Part shown: piece after piece, positions 1-7,431 of the stretch | Layout: each line of letters opens with the position of its first letter | Numbering within the stretch: position 1 is the stretch's first letter | NCBI GenBank assembly: GCA_964432565.1 | Contig: CAYSOA010000020.1 | Coordinates: 1 to 39,725, forward strand | DNA: 39,725 bases | Source of the DNA: CAIOHW01 sp964432565 | GTDB lineage: Bacteria; Bdellovibrionota; UBA1018 | Direction of reading: 5' to 3' | Program-made: the position numbers and the translations under genes | The notes under the pieces: generated by a model | Databases searched by the model: none | Told to the model about the DNA's origin: nothing | What the model saw: the letters and a program-made list of their open reading frames with translations, nothing else

Positions 1-1299
1 GCGCCGCCTCTGGGCGATCGCCGAACGAATCTCGCGCAGGTTCAGCGGCAGCTTGCCCATCTCGGGCTCGAGATTCTCGACCAGACGCTTGCGAAACCGA
101 TCCATGATGAAGGTTTCCGAAATCTCGGGGTACTCGCCCTGAAGCGCCGAGCGCAGGGCAAAGAAATTGGAATGGACGAAGTAGTTCGACGCGGCATCGA
201 GCGGATTGCCCTTCGTCAGCAGCACCGACTCATGGGCGATTCCTTCAGGAATGAACGACAGGTTCTTTCCGGCGGCACGCCGGAGCTCGGCATCGATCGA
301 AAAACCTCCGGTGTCGCGGTAATGAAAACGACCCGTGGGGTTTCCTTCACGATCGAGTTCGATCATGACGTTCTGCTCATGAGGCGCCCCGACCACGCCC
401 TCTTCCATCATCATCCGGGTGAAGTGGCGAATCTGTGGCTCGATCAGATTTTGATCTACCCATTCCTGGGGCGAAACACCCGTCGTCTCCACGGCGCGTT
501 TCAATGCCTGCAGCACGGCGGGAGGTGCGCCGGCATCTCGCGAGTAAAATGAAAAAAGCGGCATCAGTTGATGCCCGTCTTTGACCCGGGGGTAATTCCG
601 AAGCGAAAAGCCGATGTCCGGGCCCTTGAGAAATCCATTCACCGGCTCATCGAGAAAGAGCGCGCCCCGTTTCTCCCACTTCTTCTTGCTCACCGTACCC
701 AGCCACGACGAAATTGCGGCACTCGTTTCGATCTGGTCGCGCTTGAGCACGCGCCAGACCTGGCCGATGGTGGCATCGAGACTGACCTTGACGCCGAAGG
801 GCTCGTCCTTCGCCCCCCAGGCAATGAGTGATCGGTACGACGAGGTGGCCGCGGCTGAAAGCTCTTGTGTCCACTTCGCTTCGGGCAGGTACTTTCTGAA
901 AAGCTCTTCGGAGTGAGGATGCACGTAGAACTTGACGTAGCGCTTGCCGCCTCGCGTGACAAACACACGGCTCTCGGGGGCTTCACCCGTCACCCAGAGA
1001 GCGACACGATCTTCAGGAACCTCAACCGTCCAGAGCTTGAAGACCGCACCCGATTCCGGGCGGTACTCCTCCGGTAAACGCACGCGGCGAATCGTCGCGA
1101 ACTGGTTGGCATTTTCAACCTTGTCGTTGACCTGCTGCTCGAAGTGAATGAGCTGGCCGAGCTGCGGATCGCGCTTCGAGAGCTCGCGCTCGGCGGCGGT
1201 CGGCCCGGCAAGGGCTGGAAGAGCACTCGCGACCGCAAGGATCGCCGCAATACACCAAGCAGACCGAAGGATTTTCAGCCCAAAAACCGGAGTTCTCAT
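1..1299 (-). CDS. Secreted IucA/IucC-like protein (3' end beyond window)
   Basis: An uninterrupted reading frame of 433 codons runs off the left edge, so the C-terminus is missing. The ATG at 1299 begins a clear Sec signal peptide: basic start, hydrophobic stretch, then an Ala-Leu-Pro-Ala-Leu-Ala cleavage region near residue 30. The mature part resembles NRPS-independent siderophore synthetases (IucA/IucC with FhuF-like C-terminal domain). One segment reads FGVKVSLDATI, followed by an Arg, where the family has its K-L-S-L...T...R nucleotide-binding segment. Further on, HEQNVMIEL and HYRDTGG match the family's H-x-Q-N and R-D-x-x-G motifs. Family members are cytosolic and use ATP, so an export signal is unexpected. 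The protein could be a repurposed relative rather than a siderophore enzyme. Neighbours give no siderophore context. The family call is motif reading by eye; secretion is well supported. Confidence 0.55.
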   Translation of the reverse strand, partial: MRTPVFGLKILRSAWCIAAILAVASALPALAGPTAAERELSKRDPQLGQLIHFEQQVNDKVENANQFATIRRVRLPEEYRPESGAVFKLWTVEVPEDRVALWVTGEAPESRVFVTRGGKRYVKFYVHPHSEELFRKYLPEAKWTQELSAAATSSYRSLIAWGAKDEPFGVKVSLDATIGQVWRVLKRDQIETSAAISSWLGTVSKKKWEKRGALFLDEPVNGFLKGPDIGFSLRNYPRVKDGHQLMPLFSFYSRDAGAPPAVLQALKRAVETTGVSPQEWVDQNLIEPQIRHFTRMMMEEGVVGAPHEQNVMIELDREGNPTGRFHYRDTGGFSIDAELRRAAGKNLSFIPEGIAHESVLLTKGNPLDAASNYFVHSNFFALRSALQGEYPEISETFIMDRFRKRLVENLEPEMGKLPLNLREIRSAIAQRRR

Positions 1300-1401
1300 C
1301 CTTGGGCTTATCGGCCGAAAGCGTCAGGAGCTTGACCGAGCCGCAGTGTCGGGTTCGACACACTCAGGGCGAACCCCGCCTATTGTCTCCTTATTGTATC
1401 G

Positions 1402-1620
1402 GTGGCGGACATTTTTACGGCTGTTATATCCACATGGACGCTGCTTCGGCGGCTCGAGCCCGACCTGATCATCGATCTTTCGAGCGAACGCGAGTACTTC
1501 AGGTTCTCCAGCAACCCTGGCCTGCTGGAATCGATCCTCGAAGTTCACCCGCACCGCCGAGTACTGATCGACGAGATCCAGCGTATTCCCTAGCTGCTAA
1601 ATACGGTGCAGTTCAAGCTC
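1402..1620 (+). pseudogene. Decayed AAA+ ATPase (DUF4143-type) fragment
   Basis: One frame reads LLRRLEPDLIIDLSS, then a segment ending RRVLIDEIQRIP, then a TAG stop at 1591-1593, then LLNTVQFKLL in the same frame. This matches the part of DUF4143-family P-loop ATPases from just after Walker A through Walker B (hydrophobic-IDEIQRIP) and the following LL..V helix. The stop replaces about one residue between conserved halves. The Walker A lysine region upstream is not intact, and homology stops at about 1620, just before the trpS stop at 1634. It is most likely a relic of an acquired ATPase gene. The match rests on the motif alone. Confidence 0.55.
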
Positions 1621-1633
1621 CTCAAGCGAATCC

Positions 1634-2644
1634 CTACCGCAGCAATCCAATGCGCTCGTAGCACCGAGCGAGCGTCTGCCCGGCGCGTTCGCGGGCGCGA
1701 TCGGCACCACTGCGGAGCACCTGTTCGAGGAAGGTGCGCTCTTGGTAGAGGCGATTGGCTTCGTCACGAAGCGGTGCCACGGCCTGAACGACGAGTTCGG
1801 CGGTGTCGACCTTGAGATGCCCGTACATCTTGCCGGCATACGAAGCGACGATTTCGGCAATGGGCCTGCCGGTGATCGCCGACTGGATCGAAAGCAAGTT
1901 TTTCACGCCCGGCTTCGAATCGTCATCGGTGATTTCGGTTCCGGAGTCGGTGACGGCTCGCTTCAGCTTCTTTCGAATCACGTCGTCGCTATCGGTCAGG
2001 TAGACCGAGGCATTCGGATCCGGATCGGATTTCGACATCTTGGATGTCGGATCCTGGAGGCTCATGATCTTCGCTCCGACTTCCGCGATCATCGGCTTAG
2101 GAATGCGGAAGAGGTCTTCACCGTATAGGTTGTTCATGCGGATCGCGACGTCGCGCGTGAGCTCGATGTGCTGCTTCTGGTCCGCGCCCACCGGCACGAG
2201 GTCGGTGTCGTAGAGCAGGATGTCGGCGGCCATCAGCACGGGATACGTAAAGAGCCCGACGGCGATGTTTTCGCCGGTTTTTTGCGACTTGTCCTTGAAC
2301 TGGGTCATGCGGCCCAGCTCTCCCATGTAGGAGTAGCAGTTGAGCAGCCAGGCGAGCTCGGCGTGCTCGGGCACCTGAGACTGGACAAAAAGAGTGGCGT
2401 GCTCGGGGTTGATGCCCGCGGCGATGTAGGTGGCGACCGCGCGATACGTCTGCTCGCGCAGCTCTTTGGGGTCCTGGCGCACGGTGATGGCGTGCAGGTT
2501 CACGGCAAAGAACCAGCATTCGTAGTCGTCCTGGTGCTTCACCCAGTTGCGAATGGCACCGAGGAGGTTGCCGAGCGTCAGCGTGTTCGATGGCTGGACG
2601 GCGGACAGCATGACCTGACGTTTTGTTGTGGCAGTAGTGCTCAT
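1634..2644 (-). CDS. trpS: Tryptophan--tRNA ligase
   Basis: Cytosolic class I aminoacyl-tRNA synthetase that charges tRNA-Trp using ATP. The 336-aa length is normal for bacterial TrpRS. The HIGH-type signature appears as TLGN at residues 23-26 and KMSKS at 202-206. The family stretch YPVLMAADILLYDTDLVPVG lies between them, followed by DQKQHIELTRD. The start at 2644 has AAGGA about 7 nt upstream. It is the last gene of a minus-strand run xer > site-2 protease > trpS, with 28 bp between it and the protease gene, so it is probably co-transcribed. No leader peptide or T-box-like element is apparent in the short gap. The call is secure. Confidence 0.97.
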   Translation of the reverse strand: MSTTATTKRQVMLSAVQPSNTLTLGNLLGAIRNWVKHQDDYECWFFAVNLHAITVRQDPKELREQTYRAVATYIAAGINPEHATLFVQSQVPEHAELAWLLNCYSYMGELGRMTQFKDKSQKTGENIAVGLFTYPVLMAADILLYDTDLVPVGADQKQHIELTRDVAIRMNNLYGEDLFRIPKPMIAEVGAKIMSLQDPTSKMSKSDPDPNASVYLTDSDDVIRKKLKRAVTDSGTEITDDDSKPGVKNLLSIQSAITGRPIAEIVASYAGKMYGHLKVDTAELVVQAVAPLRDEANRLYQERTFLEQVLRSGADRARERAGQTLARCYERIGLLR

Positions 2645-2672
2645 ACGAAAGTCCTTGGATTTGCCTCTCGGT

Positions 2673-3356
2673 CTATTGCGGAATTCCCAGCGGAATCTGA
2701 AAGAGCTGGATGGCGTTGATCAGCGTGAACTGGGTCAAAAAGTGGATGGGACCGGCCAGTACCGAAAGAGCGCCCGTGAACATCAGTGCCAGAAGAATCC
2801 AGAAGCTGTACTGGGCGACGGACTCGTACTTTTTCATGGCGTCGTACGAAAGAAAGCTTTCGACGATCTTGCTCCCATCGAGCGGGGGCAGGGGCAACAG
2901 GTTGAAGATTCCCAGCGAGAAGTTGAGCATGACCGAAACCTTGGTCATCTCCATCAGCGGCTCGAAAAGGTAGAACGTCGGGCTCATGAATTTGAGGATT
3001 GCCGCGAACGCCAGCCCCGACAAGACAGCCAGCAGAAAATTCATTCCGGGGCCGGCGAGCGACACCCAGAAAAGTCCGGCACGAAATCTACGAAATCGTC
3101 CTGGGTTGATCGGCACGGGGCGGGCCCAGCCAAACAGGATTCCAGCACCCGTGAACATCATCAGAATCGGAAGGATCAGTGTGCCCAGCGGATCGATGTG
3201 CGGAGCGGGGTTGAAGGTGATGCGGCCGTGGTCGCGCGCCGTCGTGTCTCCCCATTTGTAGGCCACGAATCCGTGGGCCACTTCGTGAAAGATGACGGCC
3301 ATCAGAAACGGCACGATCATGATCGACAGTCGTTGCAGATTGCTTGAGAAGTCCAT
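2673..3356 (-). CDS. Site-2 protease family (M50) membrane metalloprotease
   Basis: Intramembrane zinc metalloprotease of the compact M50 type, 227 aa, lacking PDZ and CBS domains. The zinc-binding motif HEVAH lies at residues 24-28, inside the first membrane segment. The second metal motif, NLLPLPPLDG, has its Asp at about residue 160 in a later hydrophobic segment. Several further hydrophobic helices fill the protein. The ATG at 3356 is preceded by a GGGGG-rich ribosome site; a GTG 12 nt upstream is possible but less convincing. It is commonly found next to trpS and tyrosine recombinase genes in many bacteria, as here. The substrate cannot be read from sequence. Confidence 0.92.
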   Translation of the reverse strand: MDFSSNLQRLSIMIVPFLMAVIFHEVAHGFVAYKWGDTTARDHGRITFNPAPHIDPLGTLILPILMMFTGAGILFGWARPVPINPGRFRRFRAGLFWVSLAGPGMNFLLAVLSGLAFAAILKFMSPTFYLFEPLMEMTKVSVMLNFSLGIFNLLPLPPLDGSKIVESFLSYDAMKKYESVAQYSFWILLALMFTGALSVLAGPIHFLTQFTLINAIQLFQIPLGIPQ

Positions 3357-3382
3357 CGGTGCCCCCACCGTAGCACAAGGTT

Positions 3383-4321
3383 TTATTCGCCGCGAGGATG
3401 GTACCGCCGGTGGGCGTCCTTGAGGTGTTCGGGGCTGACATGGGCGTAGATCTGCGTGGTGGAGAGATCGGAGTGCCCGAGCAGCATCTGCAACGATCGC
3501 AGGTTCATTCCAGCTTCGAGCAGATGCGTGGCGAAAGAATGCCGGAGGACATGCGGAGAAACGGTTTTAGAGATTCCTGCCAGCGTGGCCAGCGACTTGA
3601 GAGTCTTCCAGAATGACTGGCGGGAAAGCGGCGCTCCGGCGTGGTTCACGAAAAGAGTGTCGTGCGACGGGCGAAGGTGGGCGCGACCCTCAGACAGGTA
3701 CCGACGAAGCTGTTCGCCGGCCACCGTGGCGAACGGAACGATGCGCTCCTTTTCTCCCTTCCCCTTGACCCGCAGGTATTCCTGCTCAAGGTCGATCGAG
3801 TGGGTCGTCAGCGAAAGTAGCTCGCTCACGCGAAGCCCAGTGGCGTAGAGAAGGATGAGCATGGCCCGATCGCGCTGCTGAAGAGCGGACGCGTATTGGG
3901 AGTCACGATAGGGAAGGCCGGGGTCGAGTGCCGAGAGCAGGGCTTCGGTCTCGGAGTGCGAGAGCGCCTTGGGAAGGGAGCGGCCCAGCTTGGGAAGCAG
4001 CAGCTGTTCTGCGGGATTCGAGGACAGTTCAAGCTCCAGGCACGCAAACTTGAAGAAGCGCCGAATGGCGCTGGTTTTGCGGGCCACTGAGCGAGCCGAC
4101 TGTCCCTGGCGGGTGAGGCTGGCCAAAAATTCTTCGAGCTGATCCGGTCGAACATCAGTGAGCTGGGGAGTGGGCGAGCCCGACGCTGTCGGCATTGCCG
4201 CTGCCAATGAAGCGGCCAGTTGGCGCAGGTCGCGCCCATAGGCGGCCAGTGTGTGCCGCGAGCAGCCTTGGTCGACCTGCAGGGCATCCAGAAAGGCTTC
4301 GATGGCGGCGAGCAGGGTCAT
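3383..4321 (-). CDS. xerD: Tyrosine recombinase XerC/XerD family
   Basis: Site-specific recombinase of the Xer type, 312 aa, the usual size for enzymes that resolve chromosome dimers at dif. Residues 1-90 form the SAM-like N-terminal core-binding domain. The catalytic set is complete: R164 (ATGLRVSELL), K188 (KGKGEKERIVPF), H257 and R260 (HVLRHSFATHLLEAG), H283 (LGHSDLSTTQ) and the nucleophile Y292 (IYAHVS). The ATG at 4321 was chosen because the family N-terminus begins there; an upstream extension to 4396 runs into non-homologous sequence. XerC and XerD cannot be separated by eye, so the symbol is a best guess. It heads the operon with the M50 protease and trpS, and a structured repeat element lies just upstream. 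Confidence 0.9.
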   Translation of the reverse strand: MTLLAAIEAFLDALQVDQGCSRHTLAAYGRDLRQLAASLAAAMPTASGSPTPQLTDVRPDQLEEFLASLTRQGQSARSVARKTSAIRRFFKFACLELELSSNPAEQLLLPKLGRSLPKALSHSETEALLSALDPGLPYRDSQYASALQQRDRAMLILLYATGLRVSELLSLTTHSIDLEQEYLRVKGKGEKERIVPFATVAGEQLRRYLSEGRAHLRPSHDTLFVNHAGAPLSRQSFWKTLKSLATLAGISKTVSPHVLRHSFATHLLEAGMNLRSLQMLLGHSDLSTTQIYAHVSPEHLKDAHRRYHPRGE

Positions 4322-4381
4322 GGTTCCATGGTCGGTGCGTCTGGAGGGTTTCGCAAGGTCAAGCTCGGCTTCTCCCCACTT

Positions 4382-4586
4382 CCGCACTCGGACCAAAGGG
4401 GCGCCCCGGATGTCCCATTCGGGTACGAACAGTCCTCACTTCGCTTCGCTTCGTTGCGGAACTACCGAATGGAACCTCCGGAACACCCCCTTGCTTCGAG
4501 CACTCGGATCCGAAAATGGGCGCTCGCGAGTTCCCTGCGACAGCAGGGTTGTCTGAAGCGAGTGCCCGTTTTCGGTCCGAGTGCGG
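4382..4586. repeat. 205-bp element with terminal inverted repeats and nested hairpins
   Basis: The gene-free stretch 4322-4667 contains a structured block. A perfect 13-bp inverted repeat (CCGCACTCGGACC at 4382-4394, GGTCCGAGTGCGG at 4574-4586) bounds it. Inside are two adjacent imperfect hairpins. The left one pairs about 4395-4430 with about 4470-4495. The right one pairs 4501-4527 with 4558-4583 and carries a further CCCTGC/GCAGGG hairpin at 4533-4548. A short TTCGC-type repetition (about 4440-4455) sits in the left loop. No convincing gene lies inside. The form is that of a MITE- or BIME-like palindromic element, but no target-site duplication is visible and no second copy was seen in the window. 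Confidence 0.6.
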
Positions 4587-4667
4587 GAGGCGGAAGGCGG
4601 AAGGAGACCGACCGGCGCTCTGAGAATCGGGTTGACGCATTGGGTCGAGGTGGGTAACCCGGCCGCA

Positions 4668-5555
4668 ATGAATTCCCCCTTCATGCGAGATCGAAGTGCC
4701 TGGTCGCGTTTTTTCGTCCTGACGACATTCGCCTTTTGGATGGCCGAAGCTCAAGCCGAAGCCAACCCGTTTCCGGCTTTCGAGACAGTCAATTACGAGC
4801 CCCAGCTGACCGTCTCCGGTCCCGACAACTTTCATGTCTACTGGGGGGTCTGGCGCACGTTGACTGCCGGCGAGCGCGAGGAGCTGCGTCGCGAGCGGGG
4901 AAGCCGGCTCTTCAGCAATCGGACGATCGCCTGGAAAACCTTCCGCTGTGACGACGACTCGTTGGTCAACGCCGATCAGGAGAATCTTTGGTTCGTTGAT
5001 CCAATTCACTTCGGCACTGGCGGAAGGATCACTCCGATCCCCGAGGCGCGTAGGCCCGACTACCGGTACTTCTCGTTGATCAACATGAACGGAATGAAGC
5101 TGGCTGGTCCGAAGTCAACGACCATCAAGGGACTTCGTGGTGAGATCGAGCTCGACGCACGGCTTTTTCTGTTTGCAGGTCGGCATGCGCCCAGTGACTC
5201 CCAGTTTCACGATCTTCGTACTTTCGAGAAGTCGTCCAATCCGGTTCATCAGGAATTCTTCAAGAAGACCAATCCCTACCGCTGGCCCGTTTTCTATGAT
5301 GAGCGAGCCCACAAGGATCATTCGCTCGAAGCGCCCGCCGACTTTACCACTCTCGAACCCCTTGCATTGTCGCGGGATCGGCTTCGAATGAAGATTGTCT
5401 GGGAATCCTGCGACGGTCGGGCAATCGGCATCGAAGGGCTGGTGCCGGAAGGAATCATCCCGGTGGGGGGCCCGAACCGTCCGGGTCGCGAGGATCGCGG
5501 GCAGGGACCGCTGCCCATAAGAAAACCCGAGCCGGAGGAGCTCGGGTTATTCTAA
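4668..5555 (+). CDS. Secreted protein of unknown function
   Basis: 295 aa. The ATG at 4668 (or the one at 4683) starts a Sec signal peptide with a basic N-region, the hydrophobic run FFVLTTFAFWMA and a likely cleavage after AQAEA, so the mature protein should be periplasmic or exported. I do not recognise a family. The mature part is polar, rich in aromatic and charged residues, with short segments such as FHVYWGVWRTLT and PVFYDERAHKDHS, and a Pro/Gly-rich tail. There is no lipobox and no further membrane helix. The last codons overlap a strong bidirectional terminator, which encodes the final Lys-Pro-Glu-Pro-Glu-Glu-Leu. It is transcribed alone. Confidence 0.8.
   Translation: MNSPFMRDRSAWSRFFVLTTFAFWMAEAQAEANPFPAFETVNYEPQLTVSGPDNFHVYWGVWRTLTAGEREELRRERGSRLFSNRTIAWKTFRCDDDSLVNADQENLWFVDPIHFGTGGRITPIPEARRPDYRYFSLINMNGMKLAGPKSTTIKGLRGEIELDARLFLFAGRHAPSDSQFHDLRTFEKSSNPVHQEFFKKTNPYRWPVFYDERAHKDHSLEAPADFTTLEPLALSRDRLRMKIVWESCDGRAIGIEGLVPEGIIPVGGPNRPGREDRGQGPLPIRKPEPEELGLF
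5524..5548. terminator. Bidirectional intrinsic terminator
   Basis: Perfect 9-bp stem (AACCCGAGC at 5524-5532, GCTCGGGTT at 5540-5548) with a 7-nt loop. A T-rich tract follows on the minus strand, and a looser one (ATTCTAATTTTCGTTTT) on the plus strand. It overlaps the last codons of the plus-strand secreted gene and can also stop transcription from the minus-strand lipoprotein gene that ends at 5740. Confidence 0.88.
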
Positions 5556-5571
5556 TTTTCGTTTTAACGAC

Positions 5572-5685
5572 CAAGCGCAGCTTCCCTGAGAGAGTTGCTT
5601 CAACGGCTACTTCAACGGGGATTTCTGCTTTGTACTGCTTCCACTTCCACTTCTACATCAACGGGGGAGTGGGAAGCTGCGCTTG
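5572..5685. repeat. 15-bp perfect inverted repeat around a short-repeat loop
   Basis: CAAGCGCAGCTTCCC at 5572-5586 and its exact reverse complement at 5671-5685 enclose about 84 bp. The loop holds three near-copies of (T/A)TCAACGG at about 5601-5667 and a CTTCCA/CTTCTA run. The block lies between the terminator at 5524-5548 and the 3' end of the minus-strand lipoprotein gene and has no credible coding content. It may be a structured 3' region, a small RNA or a palindromic repeat. Confidence 0.6.
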
Positions 5686-5690
5686 CCGTT

Positions 5691-5720
5691 CCGCCAAAAG
5701 AAGCGAGCCTCTTCTGGCGG
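5691..5720. terminator. Stem-loop 3' of the lipoprotein gene
   Basis: An imperfect hairpin (CCGCCAAAAGAAG paired with CTCTTCTGGCGG) lies about 20 nt past the minus-strand lipoprotein stop at 5740. It lacks a U-tract, so it may protect the mRNA 3' end or act with the stronger terminator further on. Confidence 0.4.
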
Positions 5721-5739
5721 GAAGACTGTCCTCGGAACT

Positions 5740-6378
5740 CTAGAAGAACAATTCGTCCTCAGAGGATGCGACACTGCTCTGGAGGCGCACCCTGATTCGA
5801 GTTCCGTAGAGCTGGCCGGCATTGAATCCGGTGCTGACCGCGACCACTGCCGAGATGCAGGGGGTCTGACCACCATGCAGGGTCTGGTAGGCGTACAGCG
5901 TTTGAGGACTCAAGGCGAACGAGCCTCTTGCGTTGCCACTGGTGGGGTAGACCGGCCTTCCTGTCGTGGGGTTTGTCTGGAAAGGCGCCCAGTCGGTCGT
6001 CGCCGGAATAATGTCCATGCGAACGGTCCCATCGACACCCGAATCCGTGAAGTAACCCGGTGACGCTCCCTGGCCGCCCATCGACGCCATGCCGGTGCAG
6101 TAGGAGCCGGAATGCAAGGTTCCTGGCGTACACATCTGAAGTCCACTCAGGTAGGCAGTGTTTACGGTGAAGGGAACCGGCTGGTCAGCGCGGTAGCAGC
6201 CCGAACTTCCGCCCGGAATCACAGGTTGGTTGAAACCTGGCTGATGAAACCCGGGCTGATTGAAGCCCGGTGAGTTGCTGGTGTTCCACGAGTTCGACTC
6301 GGGGCTTCCGCAGCCTGACAGAAGCGCCAAGGCGCCAAAGACGGCTGCGACGACTCCTTTTTGTTTGAATGCTTTCAT
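5740..6378 (-). CDS. Lipoprotein with Pro-Gly-Phe repeats, unknown function
   Basis: 212 aa. The signal peptide ends in a good lipobox, LLSGC, with the lipidated Cys at residue 23. Next comes a low-complexity linker with repeated PGF(N/H)QP units. The globular part has four cysteines (GCYRAD, MCTPG, YCTGM, PCISA), probably forming two disulfides, and alternating hydrophobic/polar stretches that suggest beta structure. The ribosome site GGAGG lies 10-12 nt before the ATG at 6378. No family is recognised. It is transcribed alone, followed by the hairpins at 5691-5720 and 5524-5548. The 132 bp upstream (6379-6510) hold no gene. Confidence 0.82.
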   Translation of the reverse strand: MKAFKQKGVVAAVFGALALLSGCGSPESNSWNTSNSPGFNQPGFHQPGFNQPVIPGGSSGCYRADQPVPFTVNTAYLSGLQMCTPGTLHSGSYCTGMASMGGQGASPGYFTDSGVDGTVRMDIIPATTDWAPFQTNPTTGRPVYPTSGNARGSFALSPQTLYAYQTLHGGQTPCISAVVAVSTGFNAGQLYGTRIRVRLQSSVASSEDELFF

Positions 6379-6510
6379 GACTCTCTTTCCTCCGTTGCTC
6401 TCTCAGGCAAATTGAAAAGCAAGGGGGGTGCCATTGTGCGTCACGACTTAAGTTATTGAAAGGATGACTTGTTTTATGGGGCCGGGAGTCTGATTCTTGG
6501 CCAGTGCCTG

Positions 6511-7401
6511 TCAACGAACTCGACAGGTGCTCACCACATGCTGCGCCTGGCGGGTACCCTTGAGGGTTCGAAAGCGCTCGAGCGAGTAGGCAATGGCGGC
6601 CGCGATCTGCTGCTGGCCCCGGCGCGAAAGGACGAGGGCGCGATCGCGTTTCTGAGAAATGAAGCCCGCCTCGACCAGGGCTGCCGGCATGTCGGCTCCC
6701 AGCAGAACGTAGAAGAGGGCCTGTTTCACTCCTCGGTTCCGGGGAGAGGTGGCCACCACTTCGGAGGGGGTTTTGGCGGTAAACTGAACCAGTTGATGCT
6801 GAAGGTGGCAGGCCAGTCTCTTGCTCTCGGAGAGGTTCGCATCCAGCCGCAGGTCCTTGAGGATCAGGGCGACGTCGAGGCCCTCGGGCGAGTCGACCGG
6901 ATGGTCGGTGCTTCCGATCAGAACCGAGTTCTCGAAGTGGGCCAGTCGTTTGGACGACTCATCTGAAGTGTTATTCAAAAAATAGGTCTCGATGCCGTAG
7001 GCGTGTCCCGAGTCCGGCCCCGCCGAAGCGTTCATGTGAATCGAGATGAAGGCATCGGCCTTCTTGCGATTGGCAAAGGCCGTGCGGTCGGACAACGACA
7101 GCCCCTGATCTCCGTCACGCGTCAGGTAGACCTCAAAGCCCCGGCTTCGGAGCTTCTTCGCCGTCTCAAGGGCGATGAGCAGGGTCACATCCTTCTCAGT
7201 GACTTTTTCAGACTTGGCCTGATGAACCGCACCCTCATCAACGCCGCCATGCCCCGGATCGAGTACGACGCGGAAGGGCTTTCGGGCCGCACCGACCTCG
7301 GATGGCCGCAGGGCGAGCGCCAGCACGACCGACGGCGCCAGTGCTGCGATCAGGCCGACTCGAAGAGCTTTTGTAAAGTTCCGGAAGGAGGGGCTAGCCA
7401 T
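6511..7401 (-). CDS. N-acetylmuramoyl-L-alanine amidase (Amidase_3)
   Basis: Periplasmic zinc amidase that cuts the bond between N-acetylmuramic acid and the stem peptide, used in cell separation and wall remodelling. 296 aa: an N-terminal hydrophobic signal (about residues 13-38), then one catalytic domain. The zinc and catalytic residues are visible: H51 in DPGHGG, E69 in KVTEKDV, H122 in SIHMNA and E244 in ALVEAGFISQ. There is no AMIN domain or LysM repeat, so it is a minimal AmiA/CwlM-like form. The gene is divergent from mutY with 30 bp between the two starts, so their promoters must overlap or lie within the opposite gene. Confidence 0.93.
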   Translation of the reverse strand: MASPSFRNFTKALRVGLIAALAPSVVLALALRPSEVGAARKPFRVVLDPGHGGVDEGAVHQAKSEKVTEKDVTLLIALETAKKLRSRGFEVYLTRDGDQGLSLSDRTAFANRKKADAFISIHMNASAGPDSGHAYGIETYFLNNTSDESSKRLAHFENSVLIGSTDHPVDSPEGLDVALILKDLRLDANLSESKRLACHLQHQLVQFTAKTPSEVVATSPRNRGVKQALFYVLLGADMPAALVEAGFISQKRDRALVLSRRGQQQIAAAIAYSLERFRTLKGTRQAQHVVSTCRVR

Positions 7402-7431
7402 GTTTCTTGCCTCAGTTTAGAAACACGAGCC

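Noticed and set aside
4382..4586. Integron attC array or phage attachment site for the Xer-type recombinase
   Set aside because: No cassette-like repetition, no gene cassettes and no attC core sites were seen; the recombinase is in a housekeeping operon.
7003..7431. N-terminal extension of MutY back to 7003
   Set aside because: The extension is antisense to the amidase gene and has no MutY similarity; the family N-terminus begins just after the ATG at 7432.
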